NCBI GenBank assembly: GCA_900556885.1
Contig: UNSQ01000028.1
Location: 1-6,138 of the forward strand
DNA: 6,138 bases
Direction: 5' to 3'
Source of the DNA: Candidatus Saccharimonadota bacterium
GTDB taxonomy: Bacteria; Patescibacteriota; Saccharimonadia; Saccharimonadales; Saccharimonadaceae
Shown: one piece after another, positions 1-5,625 of the stretch
Layout: each line of letters begins with the position of its first letter
How positions within the stretch are numbered: position 1 is the first letter of the stretch
The notes under the pieces: generated by a model
Seen by the model: the letters and a program-made list of their open reading frames with translations, nothing else
Told to the model about the DNA's origin: nothing
Databases searched by the model: none
Program-made: the position numbers and the translations under genes

Positions 1-227
1 TCGTTGGACGAGATTTGCCGTTGCCAATTAGCCAATTGTACCGCGATAAAATTTATGATATTGACAAGAGGTCGCGCCTGGACACAGTCTTAAGTCGATT
101 CATTCAAACGCACAATCATTTGTTTGTGGTGATGGACGATGAGACGGAGCTGGGAATTATTACGCTGGAAGACGTGATTGAAGAGATTCTGGACCAAGAG
201 ATTGAAGATGAGTATGATGAGGAATAA
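1..227 (+). CDS. C-terminal part of a CBS-domain protein (CNNM / CorC-HlyC type), 5' truncated
   Basis: The frame is open from the window edge (first full codon at position 3), and about 74 residues are visible before the TAA stop. They contain the end of a second CBS domain: an Asp-Thr-Val-Leu-Ser-Arg-Phe helix, the strand HLFVVMDDETELGIITLEDV, and the tail EEILDQEIEDEYDEE. The pattern of an FVV-D strand, a G-(I/V)-(I/V)-TLED-(I/V)-(I/V)-EE helix and an acidic end after 'QEI-DE-D' is typical of CNNM/CorC/hemolysin-C proteins. In these, a DUF21 membrane domain precedes a CBS pair that senses adenine nucleotides or Mg2+ and gates ion transport. The membrane domain lies outside the window, so membership of the transporter family is inferred. 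A soluble CBS-only protein is the alternative. The acceptor gene starts 23 bp downstream, so the two are probably co-transcribed. Confidence 0.75.
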   Translation, partial: VGRDLPLPISQLYRDKIYDIDKRSRLDTVLSRFIQTHNHLFVVMDDETELGIITLEDVIEEILDQEIEDEYDEE

Positions 228-236
228 GATTAAATT

Positions 237-244
237 GAGGAGGT
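237..244 (+). promoter_or_regulatory. Strong Shine-Dalgarno for the acidic hypothetical protein
   Basis: GAGGAGGT lies 6 nt before the ATG at 251. This is an almost full-length match to the anti-Shine-Dalgarno end of 16S rRNA. It is the best ribosome binding site in the window, fixes the start of the following gene, and supports that gene being genuinely translated. Confidence 0.8.
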
Positions 245-250
245 CATAAA

Positions 251-919
251 ATGTCTGAAGAATATAATAATGGAGTGCCTGATAGATTACGACAAGTTAC
301 AACCGAGACAATGTCTCCCGAAGTGCTATATACACTCGATACTTATCCGGACGTATCGCCACAGGATGTGATGTATATTGATGAGTCTAGGGCAGAGGGA
401 AGTGGTCGTCTAATTATTAGTAAAGGACAGTCTGTTAAGCTGCTTGAGGAGGCTGATCTGTCTACTTCTGATCTGGTGATATTGATGAGCGTATGGCAGA
501 GAAATGACCAAGGGGATTTGTGCCGTGGCATTATCGCCGATTGTCGATTTTATAGCGGGCGCTTTGACGTTGAATATGGCGACGAAGAGATCGATGATTG
601 CGATGGAATTGATGATGAAATCTACAATAAGGACGACGAGCAGGTTATTTCCGCAGTAATTGATTGCGGAGATGATGAAGAAGTCAAGATTTGGGGAGAT
701 CCGACGTTTTTTGATGCTGCTAGATATATGGCTGGCTTGGTGGATAATGAGTCGATAGAGAAGAACGGGGCTACTGCGGGCAGTCGCGAGATTCAGGACA
801 GTGTGAGCGACGGCGAGTCGCGGGAGCGTGTGAATAGTAATAGCGGTACTTCTTCTGTCCCTTTTTATAAGCGCGCGCTTAATGGCTTGGCGAAGATAGT
901 TAAAGCTAGGCGAAAATAG
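251..919 (+). CDS. Unrecognised acidic protein, 222 aa, with basic C-terminal tail
   Basis: I do not recognise this protein. The ATG has a strong ribosome binding site (237-244), the frame runs 222 codons to TAG, and no competing gene overlaps it. Residues 1-90 are mixed, with short predicted strands (around 52-56 and 74-79). Residues 107-151 are extremely acidic: 19 Asp/Glu in 45. Four cysteines (C91, C98, C117, C139) flank and interrupt that stretch. Residues 170-203 are rich in Ser, Gly, Asn, Arg and Glu and look disordered. The end, 207-222 (KRALNGLAKIVKARRK), is a basic amphipathic helix that could touch membrane or nucleic acid. There is no signal peptide and no clear membrane span. It sits 23 bp after the CBS-domain gene and is probably its operon partner. 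The charge split might mean a self-masking or polyanion-mimic protein, but no function can be assigned. Confidence 0.75.
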   Translation: MSEEYNNGVPDRLRQVTTETMSPEVLYTLDTYPDVSPQDVMYIDESRAEGSGRLIISKGQSVKLLEEADLSTSDLVILMSVWQRNDQGDLCRGIIADCRFYSGRFDVEYGDEEIDDCDGIDDEIYNKDDEQVISAVIDCGDDEEVKIWGDPTFFDAARYMAGLVDNESIEKNGATAGSREIQDSVSDGESRERVNSNSGTSSVPFYKRALNGLAKIVKARRK

Positions 920-947
920 CGATCCCTAAGCTGACAGAGCCTGCGAT

Positions 948-970
948 TTTTTGAATATTATTTTCAAAAA
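948..970. repeat. AT-rich perfect inverted repeat upstream of the operon promoter
   Basis: TTTTTGAA (948-955) and TTCAAAAA (963-970) are exact reverse complements separated by 7 nt (TATTATT). The element ends 4 bp before the TTGACA box. It has a T-run at 947-952 after a GC-richer stretch, but no convincing GC stem directly precedes that run, so it is not a standard terminator for the upstream gene. It could be a UP-like element or a regulator site, or it could be chance in AT-rich DNA. Confidence 0.4.
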
Positions 971-1019
971 TACCTTGACAATTTAAGGTACCTTGTATAA
1001 CATAGTACTATGTATAGTA
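971..1019. promoter_or_regulatory. Operator-like array of six half-sites (candidate PadR operator)
   Basis: The half-site AWRGTA, or its complement TACYWT, occurs six times in 49 bp: TACCTT 971-976, AAGGTA 985-990, TACCTT 989-994, ATAGTA 1002-1007, TACTAT 1006-1011 and ATAGTA 1014-1019. They form two back-to-back palindromes with a GTAC core (AAGGTACCTT 985-994; ATAGTACTAT 1002-1011, extending to a perfect 14-mer ACATAGTACTATGT at 1000-1013). There are also inward-facing pairs with spacers of 8, 7 and 2 bp. The array covers the -35 box and the likely -10 region of the ABC/PadR operon, as expected for repression. PadR-family repressors typically bind inverted repeats at their own promoters, so the PadR-like protein encoded at 3027-3371 is the likely ligand. 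That assignment is inference. Confidence 0.6.
975..1003 (+). promoter_or_regulatory. Sigma-70-type promoter of the ABC/PadR/PspC operon
   Basis: A perfect -35 hexamer TTGACA lies at 975-980. Two -10 candidates follow: TATAAC at 996-1001 (5 of 6 matches, spacer only 15 bp) and TAACAT at 998-1003 (4 of 6, ideal 17-bp spacer). Either would start transcription around 1007-1010, leaving a leader of roughly 30 nt before the GTG at 1039. The promoter is embedded in the half-site array 971-1019, so a repressor bound there would block RNA polymerase. Confidence 0.6.
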
Positions 1020-1038
1020 AATCAACAAGGAGCTTAAT

Positions 1039-2328
1039 GTGAGAAGAATTGACATTATTAAACGCGCCGGTCGAAATTTGGGGCAATCAAAAGGTCGCAC
1101 GATTTTAACCGCGCTGGCAATTTCAGTTGGAGCGTTTACAATTGGTCTGGCGCTGATGGCTGGAGAAGGCGGTCGGCTGTATACAAACAGCATGGTTGAC
1201 GCGGCTGGCGATAAAAAATCTGTTTCGGTCTATAAAAAAGTGACCTCGTCAGGACCTGATAGCAATCTTCCAGAATATAGCGACTCGGAAGATACGGAGA
1301 AGGATCAGTCTAAGGCGATAGAAAAATATTCGATGACTGATAACGACGTGAAAAAAATACAGCAAACCCCGCACGTAGAAAAAGTGACGCCAGCTTATTC
1401 TATGTATGGAGTTTTATACGCCAAAAGTTCGGCAAATAACAAAAAATTCGTGCCTAATGTAACCGTGAAGTTTGATAAAACTCGAATGAAGTTTGCGGCT
1501 GGTAATTTGGACAATTTTATGCCGAAAAAAGGCGAAGTTGTTATTCCGGAATCTTACGTAAAAGAAATGGGATTTAGTGATGCGAAATCGGCAATTGGAC
1601 AAACGATTACGCTAGGATTGAAAAAAGGAGATTCGCCGAGCAAGAACGCTGACAAGGAAATATCTCTGAAAGTCGCAGCAGTCGATAAACCTTCGGATAC
1701 GATCCTGTTTTACCAGCCAGCTGTGCGCGTTTCTGTGGATGATGCTAAGGAGATTTACGCCTTCAGCCACGCCAAAGATTTGCCTAATGATTATTCTTAC
1801 GTAATTGCGTCGGTTGATGATGAGAAAAATGTTGAGGCGGTGAAGAGTGAGCTTGGCAAGGACTATATGGCGTCTTCGGTTCAGGATGTGCGTAAGGCTA
1901 TGCTGACTTTTGTGAATATGGCTCAAATGGCGCTGATTGGGTTTGGCGCTTTGGCGTTGCTTGCGAGCGTGTTTGGAATTGTTAATACGATGTACATATC
2001 TGTTTTGGAACGAACTAGTCAGATTGGACTAATGAAAGCTTTGGGAATGCGAGGTCGTGATATCGGTAAAATGTTCAGGTATGAAGCGGCGTGGGTCGGG
2101 CTTCTCGGCGGTTTGATCGGCGTTGGTTTGGCGAGTTTGATGTCGCTGCTCAATCCTATGATTGCTAATTTCCTGAAGTTGGAGCAAGGCACGAATTTAC
2201 TAGTCGTTAATCCTCTGCAAATGGGACTTTTGATAATCGGGCTGATGATTATGGCGGTACTTTCTGGCTGGCTGCCGAGCCGCAAGGCAACAAAATTAGA
2301 TCCAATTGAAGCGTTAAGGACGGAATAG
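1039..2328 (+). CDS. ABC transporter permease, MacB/FtsX type
   Basis: This 429-residue protein has the four-helix MacB-type permease layout. A short basic cytoplasmic N-terminus (RRIDIIKRAGRNLGQSKGR) leads into TM1 at about 21-42. A large extracytoplasmic domain (about 45-285, MacB_PCD-like) carries a flexible Ser/Asp/Glu-rich stretch at 68-95. TM2 (about 291-320), TM3 (350-372) and TM4 (393-413) follow. The loop after TM2, ERTSQIGLMKALGMRGRDI (324-342), is the coupling segment that contacts the ATPase, and the C-terminus LPSRKATKLDPIEALR is the family signature. Such permeases work as dimers in mechanotransmission or in export of peptides, lipids or drugs; the substrate cannot be read here. 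The start is GTG at 1039, set by AAGGAG at 1027-1032 with a 6-nt spacer. No membrane-fusion partner (MacA) is seen in the window. Its ATPase follows after 10 bp. Confidence 0.9.
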   Translation: MRRIDIIKRAGRNLGQSKGRTILTALAISVGAFTIGLALMAGEGGRLYTNSMVDAAGDKKSVSVYKKVTSSGPDSNLPEYSDSEDTEKDQSKAIEKYSMTDNDVKKIQQTPHVEKVTPAYSMYGVLYAKSSANNKKFVPNVTVKFDKTRMKFAAGNLDNFMPKKGEVVIPESYVKEMGFSDAKSAIGQTITLGLKKGDSPSKNADKEISLKVAAVDKPSDTILFYQPAVRVSVDDAKEIYAFSHAKDLPNDYSYVIASVDDEKNVEAVKSELGKDYMASSVQDVRKAMLTFVNMAQMALIGFGALALLASVFGIVNTMYISVLERTSQIGLMKALGMRGRDIGKMFRYEAAWVGLLGGLIGVGLASLMSLLNPMIANFLKLEQGTNLLVVNPLQMGLLIIGLMIMAVLSGWLPSRKATKLDPIEALRTE

Positions 2329-2338
2329 GAGAATTGTT

Positions 2339-3037
2339 ATGATTGAGCTTAAAAATGTGACGAAAATTTACGGCAAAAAGAAGAACCAATTTGTGGCGCT
2401 AAATGATGTGAGTTTGCGAATTCCAACGGGCGTGAGCGTGGCGATTTTGGGAAAATCTGGTTCAGGAAAATCGACGCTGATGCATGCAATTTCTGGCTTG
2501 GATCGACCGCAGCAAGGTCAAGTGATTATTGACGGTCAGGATATTCTGAAATTGAAGCAAAAGCAAGTTGACGAGTTCCGCGCGAGAAAAATAGGTTTTA
2601 TTTTCCAGAGTTTCTTTGTTCAGGGCAATGAAAGCGTGGCAGACAATGTAAGTTTGCCGCTGGAAATTGTGAAAACGCCAAGGGGCTTGAGAGAAAGCAA
2701 GATCAATGAGGCGCTGAAGGCGGTGGACTTGTATGAGAAGCGCAAGAATCGCGCGAAGGATTTGTCGGGTGGTCAGAAGCAACGTTTGGCGATTGCGCGG
2801 GCAATTGTCGGCAATCCTCAGATTATTTTTGCGGACGAACCTACGGGAAATTTGGATAGCGAAACTGGCGCGAAGGTGGAAGAATTGCTGTTCAATTACA
2901 ACAAGCAAGAAGGCGCAACGCTGATTATCGTGACGCACGACGTTGACTTGGCCAAGAAATGCGATTATCAAATCCTGATCAAAGACGGCAAAATTAAGGG
3001 TTCTAACATACCGAAAGAAGGTAAAAGTGGACGTTGA
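2339..3037 (+). CDS. ABC transporter ATP-binding protein, LolD/MacB type
   Basis: This 232-residue ATPase has every functional motif intact. Walker A is GKSGSGKST (38-46), the Q-loop Gln is Q90 in FIFQSF, and the ABC signature is LSGGQ (142-146). Walker B is IIFADE (162-167) with catalytic E167, the D-loop is NLDS (171-174), and the switch histidine is H200. DEPTGNLD and the length are typical of the LolD/MacB/FtsE group that pairs with four-helix permeases. It should energise the permease encoded just upstream. AGGAG (2327-2331) overlaps the upstream TAG stop and lies 7 nt before the ATG, implying translational coupling. The segment after the Q-loop (FFVQGNESVADNV) differs from the more usual 'N-LP-LTV-ENV' form. 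The last residues are Lys/Gly-rich and overlap the start of the PadR gene; the TGA stop is followed directly by an in-frame TAG. Confidence 0.93.
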   Translation: MIELKNVTKIYGKKKNQFVALNDVSLRIPTGVSVAILGKSGSGKSTLMHAISGLDRPQQGQVIIDGQDILKLKQKQVDEFRARKIGFIFQSFFVQGNESVADNVSLPLEIVKTPRGLRESKINEALKAVDLYEKRKNRAKDLSGGQKQRLAIARAIVGNPQIIFADEPTGNLDSETGAKVEELLFNYNKQEGATLIIVTHDVDLAKKCDYQILIKDGKIKGSNIPKEGKSGR

Positions 3038-3371
3038 TAGCTATGCGGAAAGCTTGGCGGTCCAATTGCGAAAAGGATTTTTGGTTTACTGTGTTTTACT
3101 GGTTTGTTCTAATAAGGCGCAGTACGCTGGCGACATCGTTAAGCAATTGAACGATTCATATTTAACGGTGGTCGAAGGTACGATTTATCCGCTGCTGAAT
3201 AGGCTGCAGAAAGACGGATATTTGCAACACGAATGGCAGGAAAGTGAGCAAGGTCCGCCGCGAAAATATTATTCATTGACAGATCACGGTGATCAATTGA
3301 TTCATGAACTTAAGGATCGCATAAATATGCTAAATAATTCGCTTGATAATTTAGAGAAAGGAATAAAATAA
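3027..3371 (+). CDS. PadR-family transcriptional regulator
   Basis: This 114-residue protein is a compact PadR winged-helix repressor. Helices span about 8-28 and 32-43. The recognition region VVEGTIYPLLNRLQKDGYL (48-66) and the wing ESEQGPPRKYYSLTDHG (72-88) are near-canonical PadR signatures. The C-terminal helix (about 89-113) should form the dimer interface. PadR proteins bind inverted repeats as dimers and are released by small ligands or stress signals. The start is GTG at 3027, with GAAGG at 3017-3021 and a 5-nt spacer. It lies inside the ATPase gene (11-nt overlap), so translation of the two is probably coupled. Its probable target is the half-site array 971-1019 at the head of its own operon, giving negative autoregulation; this is inferred. 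Its location between an ABC transporter and a HAAS/PspC membrane protein fits a PadR-HAAS signalling pair. Confidence 0.92.
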   Translation: MDVDSYAESLAVQLRKGFLVYCVLLVCSNKAQYAGDIVKQLNDSYLTVVEGTIYPLLNRLQKDGYLQHEWQESEQGPPRKYYSLTDHGDQLIHELKDRINMLNNSLDNLEKGIK

Positions 3372-4648
3372 TGAAGGAAATAACCAGGATTCATCTGGCA
3401 AAAACGGCGTTTAGTGTGGAAATTGACGCTAAGAAATCGCTAGAAAAATATCTTAATTCGATTCAGAAAAATATGCACGCCGACGCAGAAGCGATGAAGG
3501 AAATTGAGGCGCGAATGGTTGAAATTCTAGCCGAGCGTGGCGTGATGAAAGAAGGCGTTATTAGCGATGATGACGTTTTGGCGATTAAAAATCAAATGGG
3601 TGAGCCGCGCGATTTTTCGGATGATAGTGAGGACTCAACTGATGAATTGACGGATGATAATGAGAAGCCAGAAAAGCAATTGATGCGCGACACGGACGGG
3701 GCTGTCATTGGCGGCGTGTGTGCGGGAATAGCGGCGTACTTTAATATCAATCCGTTGTGGGTGCGACTAATTGCAATTGTCTCGCCGTTCGTAACATTCG
3801 GCACGATGGTGCTGGTTTACCTCGCAATGTGGGTGTCAATGCCGCCAGCAAAAACCGCGTCGGACAAATTACGAATGCGCGGGAAGCCAGTAACTTTGGC
3901 TGCGCTTAAGGAGGTTTCTGCTGATGGAAATTCAACTGTGTCTGCCGGAAAAACTCCAATTGCGAAATTTTTCCAATATTTTGTTGGCGTTATGGTGCTA
4001 TTTACGACGCTAGCGGTGCTGTTCGGATTGATTGTTGGCGGAGCGCTGGGCGTTTCTGTGATTGGTATGCTTGGTGGTTTGAGTATGCAAATGTGGGCGT
4101 GGGGAGTGTGGATTTCCTTAGCAATTGGCGGAATCGCGACGGTTGTATTTGGCGCAATTGTAACGCGTAGCATATTCGCTTGGAAGGTCAATCGAATGTC
4201 TGTAATCACAATGATCGTGGCGGCATCCGTTGTTTTTATGAGTTTGGCAAGCGCTGCAATATTTAGCGCGCACGCTGGCTTGGAATATGCACGTGAATCG
4301 CAGCAGCTCACGAAGAAAGTGAATATCGATATTCCAGATACGACAAACGCTAATTCAATTTTTATTGATATGCCAGTAGGGAATGTTTCGCGAATAAATT
4401 CTGACAAATTTAAGGTGGAAGCGGAGTTTGTGGATTTACCAAAGGCGAATAAGCCAGAAATTAACGTGCGCCGCGATGGTGATAAAATTGTACTGTCCGT
4501 TTCTGAAAAGTGTAACGCGATATTCTTTGACGGCTGCTTGAAGTTTTATAAGCCGATAACTGGCTTGAAAATTTATGCTCCTGCGGGCGTGAATGTTAGC
4601 GGTTTGTTCTATCAAAATTCGATTGAAGCAGAAAACCCCGAATCTTAG
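3371..4648 (+). CDS. HAAS-like / PspC-domain membrane protein with DUF4097-like tail, probably frameshifted near its end
   Basis: This is a 425-residue multidomain membrane protein. Residues 1-82 are helical and end in QMGEPRDF, resembling the GDP-(K/R)-(D/E)-I end of HAAS (DUF1700-like) domains that accompany PadR regulators. An acidic linker (83-98) follows. Residues 103-158 form a PspC domain (RDTDGAVIGGVCAGIAAYF, then INPLWVRLIAIVSP and a hydrophobic run). Further membrane segments lie at about 201-227, 243-264 and 277-299. Basic loops at 161-199 and 265-276 should face the cytoplasm, which puts the C-terminal part (300-425) outside and suggests the PspC segment is a hairpin. That outer part is beta-rich and DUF4097-like, with cysteines C381 and C389. 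AAAGGA (3357-3362) serves the ATG; the start shares one base with the PadR stop. The stop at 4646-4648 follows a CCCC run. Dropping one C would add NLRLTHLNDFTANATLEG and end at 4697, so a frameshift is likely. Role: probably envelope-stress sensing. Confidence 0.85.
   Translation: MKEITRIHLAKTAFSVEIDAKKSLEKYLNSIQKNMHADAEAMKEIEARMVEILAERGVMKEGVISDDDVLAIKNQMGEPRDFSDDSEDSTDELTDDNEKPEKQLMRDTDGAVIGGVCAGIAAYFNINPLWVRLIAIVSPFVTFGTMVLVYLAMWVSMPPAKTASDKLRMRGKPVTLAALKEVSADGNSTVSAGKTPIAKFFQYFVGVMVLFTTLAVLFGLIVGGALGVSVIGMLGGLSMQMWAWGVWISLAIGGIATVVFGAIVTRSIFAWKVNRMSVITMIVAASVVFMSLASAAIFSAHAGLEYARESQQLTKKVNIDIPDTTNANSIFIDMPVGNVSRINSDKFKVEAEFVDLPKANKPEINVRRDGDKIVLSVSEKCNAIFFDGCLKFYKPITGLKIYAPAGVNVSGLFYQNSIEAENPES
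4636..4639 (+). other. Likely one-base insertion (CCCC run) shifting the PspC-protein frame
   Basis: The run AAAACCCC (4632-4639) lies three codons before the annotated stop of the PspC protein. If the four Cs were three, the frame would pass the TAG at 4646-4648 and continue for 18 more residues with alternating polar and nonpolar positions (a beta-strand pattern like the preceding domain). It would then stop at TGA 4695-4697. The gap to the next gene would fall from 65 to 16 bp. The insertion may be a real mutation, a phase-variable tract or a sequencing error. Confidence 0.55.
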
Positions 4649-4658
4649 GCTCACGCAT

Positions 4659-4687
4659 TTGAATGATTTTACCGCTAATGCTACACT
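4659..4687 (+). promoter_or_regulatory. Candidate extended -10 promoter for uppP
   Basis: TTGAAT (4659-4664, 4 of 6 matches to the -35 consensus) is followed after 17 bp by TACACT (4682-4687, 4 of 6 matches to the -10). The -10 is preceded by TGC, giving the extended -10 form TGnTACACT. Transcription would start near 4694, just before AAAGG at 4697-4701. Both boxes are weak, and the region may instead be the end of the PspC coding sequence, so uppP may simply be read through from the operon. Confidence 0.3.
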
Positions 4688-4713
4688 TGAAGGATGAAAG
4701 GTAATTTTTAAGC

Positions 4714-5553
4714 GTGGCTTGGTGGCAAGCGATTATTCTCGGCGTGATTGAGGGAATTACGGAATTCTTACCGATTTCTTCGACTGGTCATTTGACGATT
4801 GCTGAGAAGTTGTTGGGAATGCGAATTGACGATCCGAGTGTCGTGGCTTTTACTGCGATAATTCAGATCGGAGCAATTCTGGCGGCGGTGATTTATTTCT
4901 GGAGCGACATCTGGCGAATTCTGCAGGCTTGGTGGCGCGGTTTATGGTGGAAGCGGGCGCGTCGAAAGTTTGATTATAAATATGGTTGGGCAATTATTAT
5001 CGGCTCAATTCCTATTGCGATTGTCGGATTATTATTTAAGCATGAAGTTGAAACGGTTCTGCGCAGTTTGTGGTTTGTGGCGTTCGGGCTTATCGGTTGG
5101 AGCATTGTTATGTGGCTGGCTGACAATCGCGCGGCAAATAACAAGCGTGGCGAAACTGAGACAAACTGGAAAGACACTTTAGCGATTGGCGCAGGGCAGT
5201 GTTTGTCGCTCATTCCTGGAATTAGTCGCTCTGGCGCAACAATTTCAGTCGGTCTATTTCGTGGATTTGACCGCGTGTCGGTTACGAAGTTGAGTTTCTT
5301 CTTGGGCATTCCAGCTTTGGTCGCAGCAGGACTATTGGAAGTAGCTACCAAATATAAACACATTTCTGGCGGCGTTGGCTGGACTCCAACCATAATTGCC
5401 ACGGTAATTTCATTCGGCGTCGGTTATTTGGCTGTGTCGTGGTTATTGAAGTTTATTCAGAGTAATAATTTCCGACCATTCATAATTTATCGATTTGTCC
5501 TGGGGCTGTTTTTGTTGGTTATGCTTGGTGTTGGAATGATTTCTCACGTTTAA
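4714..5553 (+). CDS. uppP: Undecaprenyl-diphosphate phosphatase (UppP/BacA)
   Basis: This 279-residue integral membrane enzyme removes a phosphate from undecaprenyl diphosphate. That recycles the lipid carrier used for peptidoglycan and other wall polymers, and overproduction is known to give bacitracin resistance. Both catalytic signatures are intact: E13 and E17 within IEGITEFLPISSTGHL (with S23 and H26), and PGISRSG at 168-174 with the essential arginine R172. Several hydrophobic helices span the whole length, with a basic cytoplasmic loop near 75-90. The length is normal for the family. The start is GTG at 4714: the frame has a stop 12 nt upstream (TAA 4702-4704), and the family begins this close to the first motif. 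The ribosome binding site AAAGG (4697-4701) has a rather long spacer of 12 nt, suggesting modest translation. Being next to a PadR/ABC/PspC cluster fits a wall-stress role. Confidence 0.95.
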   Translation: MAWWQAIILGVIEGITEFLPISSTGHLTIAEKLLGMRIDDPSVVAFTAIIQIGAILAAVIYFWSDIWRILQAWWRGLWWKRARRKFDYKYGWAIIIGSIPIAIVGLLFKHEVETVLRSLWFVAFGLIGWSIVMWLADNRAANNKRGETETNWKDTLAIGAGQCLSLIPGISRSGATISVGLFRGFDRVSVTKLSFFLGIPALVAAGLLEVATKYKHISGGVGWTPTIIATVISFGVGYLAVSWLLKFIQSNNFRPFIIYRFVLGLFLLVMLGVGMISHV

Positions 5554-5566
5554 AAGAGGTAAATTT

Positions 5567-5584
5567 AGCAGTATTTCAACTGCT
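5567..5584 (+). terminator. Weak hairpin after uppP, possible terminator
   Basis: AGCAGT (5567-5572) and ACTGCT (5579-5584) form a 6-bp stem with a 6-nt loop, 13 bp after the uppP stop. A short T-tract (TTTTT, 5595-5599) begins only 10 nt after the stem, too far for a classical intrinsic terminator. The stem is also short. It may slow or partly stop transcription before serS. Confidence 0.3.
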
Positions 5585-5613
5585 CTTGAGGCTATTTTTA
5601 TTCAGAATTGTTA

Positions 5614-5619
5614 TATAAT
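5614..5619 (+). promoter_or_regulatory. Perfect TATAAT -10 box immediately before serS
   Basis: TATAAT at 5614-5619 ends 6 nt before the serS ATG at 5626. Transcription starting the usual 6-7 nt downstream of the -10 would begin at or next to the A of the ATG, giving a leaderless or near-leaderless mRNA. No good ribosome binding site precedes the ATG (only GAAG in ATAATGAAGATATG). The -35 region at 17-bp spacing (5591-5596, GCTATT) is poor. TTGAGG at 5586-5591 is better but lies 22 bp away. Confidence 0.55.
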
Positions 5620-5625
5620 GAAGAT

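Noticed and set aside
920..952. Intrinsic terminator ending in the T-run 947-952 after the acidic protein gene
   Set aside because: Only 3-bp stems can be formed just before the T-run, too weak to call a terminator.
2462..2971. 169-residue minus-strand open frame opposite the ABC ATPase
   Set aside because: It lies wholly antisense to an ATPase with all motifs intact; the translation has no recognisable domain and no ribosome binding site was seen.
3035..3040. TGA directly followed by in-frame TAG at the end of the ATPase, hinting at UGA recoding
   Set aside because: No recognised gene in the window has an internal TGA, although a UGA=Gly code would use it often; the standard bacterial code fits.
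3817..4407. 196-residue minus-strand open frame opposite the PspC protein
   Set aside because: It is a shadow of the real gene; its composition, rich in Ile, Thr, Ala and Pro, is what the antisense of a membrane-protein gene gives.
4643..4649. Programmed +1 frameshift at TCT TAG G, recalling prfB or the Ty1 CTTAGGC site
   Set aside because: The P-site codon TCT would re-pair poorly on CTT, and there is no upstream Shine-Dalgarno stimulator at the right distance; a base insertion in CCCC explains the data more simply.
4974..5402. 142-residue minus-strand open frame opposite uppP
   Set aside because: Antisense to the conserved catalytic region of UppP, with no independent support.
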